A stretch of DNA of 64,000 bases from Caulobacter sp. NIBR2454 (lineage in GTDB: Bacteria; Pseudomonadota; Alphaproteobacteria; Caulobacterales; Caulobacteraceae), in contig NZ_CP114871.1 in the NCBI RefSeq assembly GCF_027474405.1, positions 1,683,001 through 1,747,000 on the forward strand. The letters run 5' to 3'. Positions 1-7,500 of this stretch are shown piece by piece. Within the stretch, counting starts at the first letter, position 1, and each line of letters begins with the position of its first letter. The translations under genes were made by a program, and so were the position numbers. Under the pieces are notes generated by a model. It worked only from the letters and a program-made list of their open reading frames with translations, was not told the DNA's origin and ran no database searches.

Positions 1-304
1 GATCGGCGAGGTAGCGCACGCCACCCAGTTCCTGGAACGCCGGGTCGTTCTTGAACACATCGGCCAGCAGGATCGGATCGGCCAACTGACCCTTGCGAAT
101 ATGGGTCTCCAGCGACTGGAACAGGCGCGCGTGGAAGGGCTCGTAGAAGTGAGAGGCGTTGAGCTGGTCGCTCAGCCGCTCATAGGCCGCGTTGTCGTAC
201 AGCAACGATCCCAGCAGGGCTTGCTCGGCCTCGATATTAGAAGGGGCCGTGGCCACGACGACATCATTCGTCGGGCGCAGGTCGAGAGCGGGTGCGATGG
301 CCAT
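1..304 (-). CDS. dnaB: Replicative DNA helicase DnaB, N-terminal part (cut by window edge)
   Basis: Reading leftwards from the ATG at 304, the first 101 codons encode the N-terminal helical domain of the hexameric replicative helicase. It contains the typical stretch NIEAEQALLGSLL followed by a region ending in FQELGGVRYLAD. The ATPase core lies outside the window, so only the helicase-loader and primase-interaction end is visible. There is no obvious Shine-Dalgarno sequence in front of the ATG, so initiation may be weak or leaderless. The upstream gap carries a perfect DnaA box in an inverted pair. The family assignment is secure. Confidence 0.93.
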   Translation of the reverse strand, partial: MAIAPALDLRPTNDVVVATAPSNIEAEQALLGSLLYDNAAYERLSDQLNASHFYEPFHARLFQSLETHIRKGQLADPILLADVFKNDPAFQELGGVRYLAD

Positions 305-353
305 TTACAGAACTTAACGTAGGGAGGAGGGCGACACATGCCGACATCCTGAG

Positions 354-386
354 CGATCCACAAGCAATGCTGCGGGCTGTGGATAA
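354..386. promoter_or_regulatory. Inverted DnaA-box pair between dnaB and the GNAT gene
   Basis: TGTGGATAA at 378-386 is the exact complement of the consensus DnaA box TTATCCACA. CGATCCACA at 354-362 matches seven of nine positions in the opposite orientation. The shared ATCCACA/TGTGGAT arms form a perfect 7-bp inverted repeat with a 15-bp spacer. The site lies 50-82 bases upstream of the dnaB start, where it could let DnaA control dnaB. The sequence match is direct; binding is inferred. Confidence 0.55.
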
Positions 387-427
387 AAGGTCGCGCAAAC
401 GCTGTCTGAGACGCCTAGATCAGGGGC

Positions 428-982
428 ATGCCCCAGCCCCTAGGTCCTGATTGGTCCCATCGTGTCGCCACAGCGGACGACATCCCCGTCTTGCGCCCGC
501 TCATGGATGCCTCGATCAGGGAACAGTTGAAGGCGTTCCTGACGCCCGAGCAGGTGACGGCCTCGTTCGAGGTGATGGGCCTCGACACCCAATTGATCGC
601 CGACGGCACCTATTATGTCATTGAGCGTGCGGGGCAGGTGGCCGGGTGCGGCGGCTGGAGCCGGCGGGCCACCCTGTTCGGCGGCGACCACAGCGCGGGC
701 CGGGATGCGGCTCTGCTGGACCCGGCCGTTGACGCTGCACGTGTCCGCGCCATGTACACCCACCCCGACTTCGCGCGCCGCGGCGTAGGGCGCTACATCC
801 TGGCGCTGCTTGAAGAAGTGGCGGGGCAGGAGGGTTTCACCCGCTTCCAGCTAGCCGCCACCATGGCTGGCGAGCCGCTGTATCGCGCCTGCGGCTACGA
901 GCAGGTGGAGCGTTTCGAGTCCGTCACCTCGACCGGCGTCGGCGTTCCGCTGGTGCGGATGGAGAAAGTCATCGGAACATAG
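428..982 (+). CDS. GNAT family N-acetyltransferase
   Basis: This is a 184-residue single-domain protein of the GCN5-related acetyltransferase superfamily, which transfers acetyl from acetyl-CoA to an amine. The acetyl-CoA pyrophosphate loop is visible as ARRGVGRYIL (motif A) at about residue 116, preceded by the beta strand RVRAMYTHPDF. Motif B follows near GEPLYRACGYEQ, as in many small GNATs. The substrate cannot be predicted. It is transcribed divergently from dnaB and converges on the TonB receptor, with a shared terminator just past its stop. A weak AGGGG precedes the ATG. Confidence 0.88.
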   Translation: MPQPLGPDWSHRVATADDIPVLRPLMDASIREQLKAFLTPEQVTASFEVMGLDTQLIADGTYYVIERAGQVAGCGGWSRRATLFGGDHSAGRDAALLDPAVDAARVRAMYTHPDFARRGVGRYILALLEEVAGQEGFTRFQLAATMAGEPLYRACGYEQVERFESVTSTGVGVPLVRMEKVIGT

Positions 983-1015
983 AAAAAGCCGGACGGTCGC
1001 CCGCCCGGCTTTCCC
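983..1015. terminator. Bidirectional terminator between GNAT gene and TonB receptor
   Basis: AAAGCCGG at 985-992 pairs with CCGGCTTT at 1005-1012. A-rich and T-rich flanks on the two sides make it usable by both convergent genes. Confidence 0.7.
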
Positions 1016-1035
1016 ATTGATCGTGCGCCGCCGCC

Positions 1036-3597
1036 TTAGAAGGTCGCGGTGAACTTGGCGTAGTAGAAGCCGCCCTGCCAATCGACCAGGGTGTCGGAGC
1101 GATAGATGCGGCCGTTGGTGCCGGATTCGCCCGTCGCGTCGGGGTCCGGATACTTGTCGAAGATGTTCCGACCGCCCAGCGTCAGCCGGTAGTTTTCGGT
1201 GACGTCGTAGCTGATCTCGGTGTCGAACTGCACGACCGGGTCCCACTCCTGGACGATCGGCAGGGCGACGCTGAACTGGTTCTTGTAGGGACCCCAGACG
1301 TTGGCGCGGCCCATCAGGGTGAACTTGCCGATGTCGTGGGTGGCCGTGACTGCCCCGCGCCAACGCACGGTGCCGTTCTCGTAGTCGTGGACATATTCCC
1401 GGTCGAAGAAGGCCGCGACCTTGTCCACCTTGGGCTTGTTGTAGTTGAAGCTGCCCATCAGGTTCGTGGACTGGCCGTTCTCCCAGTTGAACCGATAGGT
1501 CGCCACCACATCGATGCCCCGCGTGGAGCTGTCGAATGCGTTCTGGAAGAACTGCACCTGGCCGATGGTGTCGGCGCCGGGTACGCCAGCCGCGATCAGT
1601 TGGGTGCGGATCGCTGGGGTCACGGTGATCGGAGTCACCGCGTAGAACATGTCCTTGATCTTGATGTAGTAGGCGTCGACCGTCAGGCTCAGACCGTCGA
1701 ACAGGGTGGCGGTGAAGCCCAGCGAGAAGTTGGTCGACTTTTCAGGGCCAAGCTCCTCGGCGCCCAGGAACTGCGAGACCGCATTGCTGGCCGGGAAGAG
1801 ACCCGATGCGATGGTCAGGCCGTTCTCGACGCGCGTGGACACGTTGGTCGTGAACAGCTGACCCGGCGTCGGCGCCCGGAAGCCCGAGCCCACCGAACCG
1901 CGAAGACCGAAGGTCGGCGTGATCTTGAACATCGCCGCCAGCTTGCCGTCGAGGGTCGAGCCGAAGTCCGAGAAGTCCTCCGCGCGGACCGAAGCCTGCA
2001 CGAACAGTTGCTCGGTCAGGTCGGTCGAGGCGTCCACATAGACGCCATAAGAGTCACGCGACAGCTTGCCCGAATAGTCAGGCGAGTAGCCGGGGAAGCC
2101 ATTCGAGCCGACAGCCAGGGACGTATAGACCGGGTCCGAAGCCGAGGCGCAGTTGATGCCGGCGGTCTGCGGTGCGGTGGGGCGCAACGTACGCTGGCTG
2201 ACCGTCGCCTCGTTCGTGCAGAAGTCATACGGGTCGGCCGTCGACCAGCGTCCGGCCTCATAGGACGGCACGTCGCCGGTGATGATCTTGTAGGTTTCCT
2301 TGCGGTATTCGCCGCCGAAGGCGACCGTCACCGGCTCCGGCGTGAAGCCGCCAAGCTCATAGACGAAGTCGGCGTTGACCGCGGCTTCCTCGGAGATCAG
2401 GTCGCCGGGATGGAACTCTTCGGGCGATGCCGGACCCATCGACGGGTTCATGGTGTCGGTGAGCTTGTAGGCGATCTTGTTGTACCCGAAGCGTCCGCTG
2501 AGATCGTAGGACAATTTGTCGGTGATATCGCCCTTCCAGCCGCCGGTGAGGCTGTAGTCGGTCACATCGCCGAAGAACTGCGGGGTGAAGCCGCCCGGCC
2601 AGTAAGTGGCGAAGCGGAAGATTGAGCCGTCCTGCAGACGGATCGGGTTGTCGAGCTGGGCCTGGCCCATGGCCGGGAAGCGGTAGTTGAAGTCTTCCTT
2701 GGCATGGCTCTTGGAATAGTTGGCGAAGGCGTAGAGCTTGGAGCCGTTGCCGAGTTCCAGCCCGGTGTTGAGGAAGGCGCGGAAGGCCTCGCTTTCAGGC
2801 TGGCCCCACTTCTGGACGACCGGGCGTTTGACGTTGGCGGCGAAGACCGGGTTGGTGGCCGCGTAGGTGTCCACGCAGAAGCCATTGGCCACGTTTGGAA
2901 TGCCGACATTGCAGTACTGGCGACCGCGCGAGGTGGGCTGGTCGGTGGTGTATTCGAAGGACAGATTGGCGAAGCCGTTTTCGGTCAACGGCATGCCGAT
3001 GTTGCCCGAGACCAGGATGCCTTCGCCGTCCTTTTCATAAAACTGGCCGGCCTGGGCGATCAGCGAGCCCCCTTCGGCGTCGTCCTTCAGGATGAAGTTG
3101 ATGACGCCGGCGATGGCGTCAGAACCGTACTGGGCGCCAGCGCCGTCGCGCAGCACTTCCACGGATTTCAGGGCGGTGGACGGAATGGTCGCGGCGTCGG
3201 CGGCTTGGGAGCCGTCGCCGCCGATGGTCACCAGCGCGGCGCGATGGCGGCGTTTGGAGTTGATCAGCATCAGGGTCTTGTCGGTGGACAGACCACGCAG
3301 CGACGCTGGGCGAATGAAGGTCGCGCCGTCGGAGATTGGCTGACGCGCCAAGGTGTAGGACGGCACTAGGGTTTTCAGGACATCGTTGGTGTCGGTAAAG
3401 CCGGTGGCCTTGATGTCTTCGGCGCTGAAGGAGTCGATTGGGACGGGCGAGTCCTGGACGGTCCGCGGCTTCCCGCGCGAACCGGTGACGACGACTTCTT
3501 CGATGATGTCGGTTTGAGCCATTGCGGCCGATCCCATCAGGACAGCAGCCGTCGAAATGCCGGCCAGCAGGCCGACACGAAGCATTGAATTTCTCAC
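1036..3597 (-). CDS. TonB-dependent outer-membrane receptor
   Basis: This is an 853-residue outer-membrane active transporter that takes up a ligand using energy from TonB-ExbB-ExbD. The chosen start is GTG at 3597, because GAGGGGG lies six bases upstream; ATG at 3585 is the alternative. A signal peptide ends in AMA before residue 28. A TonB-box-like EEVVVTG stretch follows, then the plug domain, with LRGLSTDKTLMLIN and the VEVLRDGAGAQYGSDAIAGVINF plug signature, written here only as a description of its position near residues 130-170. The rest is beta-barrel and ends in the terminal aromatic residue FTATF. There is no N-terminal signalling domain. The substrate is unknown. A 340-base untranslated region precedes it. 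Confidence 0.93.
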   Translation of the reverse strand: MRNSMLRVGLLAGISTAAVLMGSAAMAQTDIIEEVVVTGSRGKPRTVQDSPVPIDSFSAEDIKATGFTDTNDVLKTLVPSYTLARQPISDGATFIRPASLRGLSTDKTLMLINSKRRHRAALVTIGGDGSQAADAATIPSTALKSVEVLRDGAGAQYGSDAIAGVINFILKDDAEGGSLIAQAGQFYEKDGEGILVSGNIGMPLTENGFANLSFEYTTDQPTSRGRQYCNVGIPNVANGFCVDTYAATNPVFAANVKRPVVQKWGQPESEAFRAFLNTGLELGNGSKLYAFANYSKSHAKEDFNYRFPAMGQAQLDNPIRLQDGSIFRFATYWPGGFTPQFFGDVTDYSLTGGWKGDITDKLSYDLSGRFGYNKIAYKLTDTMNPSMGPASPEEFHPGDLISEEAAVNADFVYELGGFTPEPVTVAFGGEYRKETYKIITGDVPSYEAGRWSTADPYDFCTNEATVSQRTLRPTAPQTAGINCASASDPVYTSLAVGSNGFPGYSPDYSGKLSRDSYGVYVDASTDLTEQLFVQASVRAEDFSDFGSTLDGKLAAMFKITPTFGLRGSVGSGFRAPTPGQLFTTNVSTRVENGLTIASGLFPASNAVSQFLGAEELGPEKSTNFSLGFTATLFDGLSLTVDAYYIKIKDMFYAVTPITVTPAIRTQLIAAGVPGADTIGQVQFFQNAFDSSTRGIDVVATYRFNWENGQSTNLMGSFNYNKPKVDKVAAFFDREYVHDYENGTVRWRGAVTATHDIGKFTLMGRANVWGPYKNQFSVALPIVQEWDPVVQFDTEISYDVTENYRLTLGGRNIFDKYPDPDATGESGTNGRIYRSDTLVDWQGGFYYAKFTATF

Positions 3598-3940
3598 TAT
3601 AAACCCCCTCTGCTCTTGCAGTTTCACGCACGCTTGCGGGGCTTCGGCGCGGCGTTTGCCGTGCGGACCTCGAAACCCCAAAACCCTACTGGGCCCTCGA
3701 CGTCTGCGCGTCGTGGAGCGGTACGAACACTTCCTGGAACAGGTCCCGCGGCTGCAGCAGCGGGGGTACGCCTCCCGAGGGTCAGGAGAACATGAGCCGC
3801 AAAGGGTGGAAGGTTTTCCGCAGCGTCAGCGATGCGGAAAGCGTCACAAAGACTGCGATAGCGACGTTTTTCAGCACGCCGTGAATGGGGTGCGCATCAT
3901 TCCTAGGCAGCCAGCTTTCCCTTGCAGGCTCCCGGAAACG
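3598..3940 (-). other. Non-coding leader/promoter region upstream of the TonB receptor
   Basis: About 340 bases hold no gene that I can support. The clearest element is a hairpin with 8-bp perfect arms, TTTCCGCA at 3815-3822 and TGCGGAAA at 3833-3840. The length is large for a simple promoter in this compact chromosome, so a structured leader is possible. I did not recognise a known riboswitch class such as a cobalamin box. Confidence 0.35.
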
Positions 3941-3978
3941 AAAAACGGCGCGGACATGGCCCGCGCCGTTCTCGGTTT
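3941..3978 (-). terminator. Terminator of the rpsF-rpsR-rplI operon
   Basis: AACGGCGCGG at 3944-3953 and CCGCGCCGTT at 3961-3970 form a 10-bp GC-rich stem. Read on the minus strand it is followed by a short T tract. It lies about 27 bases beyond the rplI stop. Confidence 0.8.
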
Positions 3979-3997
3979 TTGCTAGCTGACGCAGCAG

Positions 3998-4576
3998 TTA
4001 GGCGTATTCGCCTTCCTGTTGGCCGGCGCCGCCTTCGAGCAGGTCTTGAGCGGCTTCAGCGTCGGCCGCGCGTTCCTCTTCGAATTGCGAGGCGATGACG
4101 TTCTCGCCGCGCTCTTGGCGATCGGCTTCGTCCTGGCTGCGCGCGATGTTCAGCTTCACGGTGATGGTGACTTCCGCATGGAGCTTCACCTTCACTTCGT
4201 GAACGCCGAGCGTCTTGATCGGCTTGTCCAGCACGACCATCGAGCGTTCGATCTTGCCGCCGTTGGCGTTGACCACGTCAGCGACGTCACGGCCAGCGAC
4301 CGAGCCGTACAGCTGACCGGTTTCACCGGCCGAGCGGATCATCACGTACGACGTGCCGTCCAGCGCTTCACCAGCCTTGGAGGCGGTTTCACGGTTGGCG
4401 ACGTTGCGCTTTTCGATCTCAGCGCGCTGGGCGTCGAAGATCTTCTGGTTGGCGGACGTGGCGCGCAGAGCCTTGTGACGCGGCAGCAGGAAGTTACGGG
4501 CGTAGCCGTCCTTCACGGTGACCGTGTCGCCGAGGCCACCCCAGCCTTCAACGCGTTCGAGCAGAATGACTTTCAT
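3998..4576 (-). CDS. rplI: 50S ribosomal protein L9
   Basis: This protein binds 23S rRNA at the base of the L1 stalk. The N-terminal domain shows the conserved start MKVILLERVEGWGGLGD and the VKDGYARNFLLPRHKA signature (residues 21-36). A long connecting helix (about 45-75) and the C-terminal domain follow. At 192 residues it is about 40 longer than the usual L9. The excess is a C-terminal acidic, Ala/Glu-rich tail (about residues 165-192), common in alphaproteobacterial homologues. It is the last gene of an operon with rpsF and rpsR, 13 bases after rpsR. Confidence 0.98.
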   Translation of the reverse strand: MKVILLERVEGWGGLGDTVTVKDGYARNFLLPRHKALRATSANQKIFDAQRAEIEKRNVANRETASKAGEALDGTSYVMIRSAGETGQLYGSVAGRDVADVVNANGGKIERSMVVLDKPIKTLGVHEVKVKLHAEVTITVKLNIARSQDEADRQERGENVIASQFEEERAADAEAAQDLLEGGAGQQEGEYA

Positions 4577-4589
4577 CGTGGCGTCTCCC

Positions 4590-4868
4590 TTACTTCACGA
4601 CGTAGGGGAGCAGAGCCAGGAAGCGGGCGCGCTTGATGGCCTTGGCCAGTTCGCGTTGCTTCTTGGCCGACACCGCGGTGATGCGCGACGGCACGATCTT
4701 GCCGCGCTCAGAGACGTAGCGCTGCAGGAGCTTGACGTCCTTGTAGTCAATCTTCGGAGCGTTGGCGCCGGAGAACGGGCACACCTTGCGGCGGCGGAAG
4801 AACGGGCGACGGGCGCCGCCAGCGGCGGAACCGGCGGCGGCCGTTTCGGGAGCAGTCGTATCGGTCAT
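4590..4868 (-). CDS. rpsR: 30S ribosomal protein S18
   Basis: This 92-residue small-subunit protein pairs with S6 on the platform of the 30S subunit. The core contains [12 protein letters not shown], the [18 protein letters not shown] stretch and the [29 protein letters not shown]-terminal signature region (approximately residues 35-90). A 20-residue Ala/Gly-rich N-terminal extension precedes the core, so the protein is longer than the 75 residues common elsewhere. It sits 14 bases behind rpsF, consistent with the co-expression expected of the S6-S18 heterodimer. Confidence 0.98.
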   Translation of the reverse strand: MTDTTAPETAAAGSAAGGARRPFFRRRKVCPFSGANAPKIDYKDVKLLQRYVSERGKIVPSRITAVSAKKQRELAKAIKRARFLALLPYVVK

Positions 4869-4882
4869 GATTTCTTTCTCCC

Positions 4883-5248
4883 TTACGCTGCCGGCGTGTA
4901 GTCGTCGCGACGTTCACGGTCGCGGTCACGGCGGGCCAGAACCGGGGACAGTTCCAGGTCGAGTTCCTCGACGCGGACGGTCAGGGTGCGCAGCACGTCT
5001 TCGTTGAGCGACAGCTGGCGTTCCATTTCCTTCACCGCCGCCGCCGGAGCGTCGATGGCGAGCAGGGAATAGTGACCCTTGCGGTTCTTCTTGATGCGGT
5101 AGGTGAGGTTGCGAAGACCCCAGTACTCGATCTTGGCGATCGAGCCGCCTTGTTCTTCGATGAGAGCCTTGAGCTGATCGTTCAGGGCTTCGGCCTGTTG
5201 CGGGGAGATATCCTGCCGCGCAATGACCACGTGTTCGTATAGAGCCAT
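4883..5248 (-). CDS. rpsF: 30S ribosomal protein S6
   Basis: This is a 121-residue S6 starting [15 protein letters not shown] at the ATG at 5248. GGAAGAAGGAAACC lies directly upstream as ribosome binding site, so longer reading-frame extensions upstream were not used. The core contains the [11 protein letters not shown] and [17 protein letters not shown] signatures. The tail (about 105-121) is charged and rich in Arg and Asp. It is the first gene of the S6-S18-L9 operon. Its leader can fold into two hairpins that may take part in autoregulation by the S6:S18 complex, a known mechanism in other bacteria; this is inference here. Confidence 0.98.
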   Translation of the reverse strand: MALYEHVVIARQDISPQQAEALNDQLKALIEEQGGSIAKIEYWGLRNLTYRIKKNRKGHYSLLAIDAPAAAVKEMERQLSLNEDVLRTLTVRVEELDLELSPVLARRDRDRERRDDYTPAA

Positions 5249-5283
5249 GGTTTCCTTCTTCCGGCTTGGAAAGCGGCGCGTCC

Positions 5284-5358
5284 GACGGCGGAAGTCCGTC
5301 GAAAGCGATGGTTCAGACGCGAGCTGGGGGATGATCCCGATCTCGGCGAACCGAGATC
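5284..5358 (-). promoter_or_regulatory. Structured leader of rpsF (candidate autoregulatory hairpins)
   Basis: On the minus strand the leader has GATCTCGG-UUCG-CCGAGATC (5358-5339), an 8-bp perfect stem capped by a UUCG tetraloop. It is followed by GACGG-ACUUCCG-CCGUC (5300-5284), a 5-bp stem 36 bases upstream of the start codon. The second loop contains CCG. S6:S18 leader motifs described in other bacteria include a CCG element, but the match here is too short to prove the class. Confidence 0.35.
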
Positions 5359-5535
5359 CTGCGAATGACCGCCTTCCGTGAGAGGGCGCGCAATTACACG
5401 GCGCACGCCGAATTAGCAAGTTTTCTCGGCCCAGGTGCGGCCCCAGGAGCGCAAAAACGCATCACCCGGGGGAAGGAACGGCGCCAACCGGGACGCCCCC
5501 TGACCTTCTGCGCGGATCATGTTAGAGCCGAAATC

Positions 5536-6186
5536 ATGCGTAAGGCCATATGCAGCTTGGGTTTGGGGCTTTCGGCGTCGTTGATCGGCGCCGCCGCCGT
5601 CGCCGGCGTCGTGGCGCAAAAGCCCGCCCTGGCCGTTTCCGCCAACAACGGCGATCTGGCCAGCTATTCGGCTGCCTTGCCGCTGGATATGTCCAACGTT
5701 CTCGGTGGCGACGACGCTCTGGTGACGGCGCGCGTTGCGGGGGACACGAACCTTGCGACCTATGGCCTGGATTTCCGGGTCACCGAGCGGGCCAGCTACA
5801 CACAAGACGAAAAGCGCAGCCTGTCTTTCGGCGCCAGCTGGAACGAGACCGAAGCGGCGCTGCGATCGTCCATGGGGCGGCGCATGGGCTTCGGCTTGGC
5901 GCCGGCGGCCAACTATCTGCGCTTGTCCATGGACATGAACGCTCTTCGGTCCATGGCTGGCGGCGATACGATGGGGCGCGCCGACATCAGCTCGTCCCTG
6001 ACCCTTGCCGGCCGGCAGGTCGGTTCTTTGGCGCTGGGTGCGGGAAACCGGGGTGAGGAGCGCGTCGCGGTCAGCCTGACGCGCCCCCTCCACATCCCCG
6101 CCGAGTTCACCCTGAGCACGCAGGAACGGCTGGACGGACCTCCCGACCAGCGCGTCGTCCTGCGCCTGCTGAAGGTCGACTGGTAG
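5536..6186 (+). CDS. Exported protein of unknown function
   Basis: This is a 216-residue protein beginning at the ATG at 5536, with a clear Sec-type signal: a short basic start MRK, a hydrophobic core to about residue 25, and a likely cleavage near VAGVVAQ. The mature part is rich in Gly, Ala, Ser and Arg with alternating hydrophobic residues. It includes several short segments that look like extended strands (LATYGLDFRVTERASY, VAVSLTRPLHI) and ends in LRLLKVDW. This suggests an all-beta periplasmic or envelope protein. I do not recognise a family. It is divergent from rpsF, and its stop codon abuts the peroxiredoxin stop with no gap. No good Shine-Dalgarno sequence is visible. Confidence 0.7.
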   Translation: MRKAICSLGLGLSASLIGAAAVAGVVAQKPALAVSANNGDLASYSAALPLDMSNVLGGDDALVTARVAGDTNLATYGLDFRVTERASYTQDEKRSLSFGASWNETEAALRSSMGRRMGFGLAPAANYLRLSMDMNALRSMAGGDTMGRADISSSLTLAGRQVGSLALGAGNRGEERVAVSLTRPLHIPAEFTLSTQERLDGPPDQRVVLRLLKVDW

Positions 6187-6729
6187 CTACTTCTTGGCCT
6201 TCAGGTCCTGAGCGGCCTTCAGGGTCAGCTTGATGTGATCGACCGGGCTCAGGTCGCTGTGAACGAAGGCGATCTTGCCGTTCTTGCCGATGACATAGGA
6301 CGTGCGGTCCGAAAGGTCGGGCTTCAAGGCCAGGACGGCGTCATAGGCCTTGATGGTTTCCTTGTTCACGGCCGCAACCGGGAACTTGTCTCGGCAGGCT
6401 TCCTTGGAGAACGCCGCCAGACGGTCGGTATTGCCGGCGGTGACGCCGATCAGGGTCGCGCCAGCCTTTGCGAAATCGTCCGCGGCCTCGGCGAACTCGT
6501 GCGCCTCAATGGTGCAGCCCTTGGTGAAGGCCGACGGGAAGAAATACAGCACCACCGGCCCCTTCTTCAGAGCTTCAGCCAGGTGGAACTTGAATGGCTT
6601 GCCCGCCAGGGCGCCTTCAGCGGTGAAGTCGGGGGCCTTGGCGCCGACGGGGAGGGCGGCATGGGCCGCGCCGTTCAGGCTGATGGCAGCGACGAAGGCG
6701 GTCAGGGCGCCGACAATGGTCTTTTTCAT
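6187..6729 (-). CDS. Exported peroxiredoxin (AhpC/TSA, Bcp/PrxQ-like)
   Basis: This is a 180-residue thiol peroxidase that reduces peroxides. A signal peptide (residues 1-24, cleavage after AHA) points to the periplasm, unlike typical cytoplasmic Bcp. The peroxidatic cysteine is Cys72 in FTKGCTIEAHEF, the PrxQ-type active site. Cys112 in KEACRDKF is a candidate resolving cysteine. The C-terminal half has the thioredoxin-fold strands SYVIGKNGKIAF. It follows the HAD phosphatase by 27 bases on the same strand, so the two may be co-transcribed, though no functional link is evident. Confidence 0.9.
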   Translation of the reverse strand: MKKTIVGALTAFVAAISLNGAAHAALPVGAKAPDFTAEGALAGKPFKFHLAEALKKGPVVLYFFPSAFTKGCTIEAHEFAEAADDFAKAGATLIGVTAGNTDRLAAFSKEACRDKFPVAAVNKETIKAYDAVLALKPDLSDRTSYVIGKNGKIAFVHSDLSPVDHIKLTLKAAQDLKAKK

Positions 6730-6756
6730 CCGAACGTCTCTCCGGGGTGTCGGCGT

Positions 6757-7383
6757 TCAGCCGATCTGTGTGGCGATGTCTTCCACATGGTGGAAGGTTC
6801 TATCTGGCGCTCTAGCTTGCAAGGCGTCGAGCAAATTATAGCCCCAGGCCACCGCGCCAGCGGCTATGCCGACCTTGCGTGCGGCTTCTATGTCCCGAAT
6901 TTCGTCGCCGATGCTGATCGTCTGGTCGGGAAGCACCTTGAGCTGGGCCATCAGTTTCTTGAACTTGGCGGCCTTGCCGAACATCGACGCGCCGCATTCC
7001 ATGCGGGTGAAAAGCGCGGCGTTTCGGCCCAGAATCTGGCGCACGTTCGCTTCGGAGTTTGAAGAAACAAGGGCCAGGGTGACGCCGCGTCCGTGCAGAT
7101 CGGCCAACATCGCGTCCACCCCCATAAATAGCCGGACCTCGCTCAGCTGGGCCGCCATGCGCTTGTGAGCATGGGCTGCGATGAAGGGCAGTTTCCACAT
7201 GGGCGCCTTCTGATGCGCCATAAGCTCCCGCGCACTCATGCGGCGCAGGGCGTCCATGTTGTCGCGATCCAGACGCCGATAGCCGAACCGATCGGCGCTT
7301 TCGTCGGAAAGCGCGAGGAAGCACTCATAAGTGTCAGCCAACGTGCCGTCGAAATCGAAGATGGCTAGCCTATAGGCGGGCAA
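6757..7383 (-). CDS. HAD-superfamily hydrolase (phosphoglycolate phosphatase-like)
   Basis: This is a 208-residue haloacid-dehalogenase phosphatase. Motif I is IFDFDGTLADT, with Asp10 as nucleophile and Asp12 as acid/base. Motif II is LALVSSNSE. Motif III is the Lys region near GKAAKFKKL, and motif IV is ISIGDEIRDIEAA. A helical cap lies between motifs I and II, as in subclass I Gph/PGP-type enzymes. The substrate is not predictable; 2-phosphoglycolate or another small phosphoester is possible. It is divergent from the fab operon. Confidence 0.88.
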   Translation of the reverse strand: MPAYRLAIFDFDGTLADTYECFLALSDESADRFGYRRLDRDNMDALRRMSARELMAHQKAPMWKLPFIAAHAHKRMAAQLSEVRLFMGVDAMLADLHGRGVTLALVSSNSEANVRQILGRNAALFTRMECGASMFGKAAKFKKLMAQLKVLPDQTISIGDEIRDIEAARKVGIAAGAVAWGYNLLDALQARAPDRTFHHVEDIATQIG

Positions 7384-7500
7384 GTCAGCATCCTTCTGGG
7401 GGTGGCGGGACTGGGCGCTCGCCCAGACGTGGCGGTTGCCCCGCGCGAACCTTTCCCCTAACCCTGCCCGCCGGATTCGTCACCTCAAGGAACGACGCTT

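Noticed and set aside
3784..3880. Possible short leader peptide on the minus strand before the TonB receptor
   Set aside because: The roughly 30-codon frame starts with GTG, has no convincing ribosome binding site and no recognisable attenuator structure after it.
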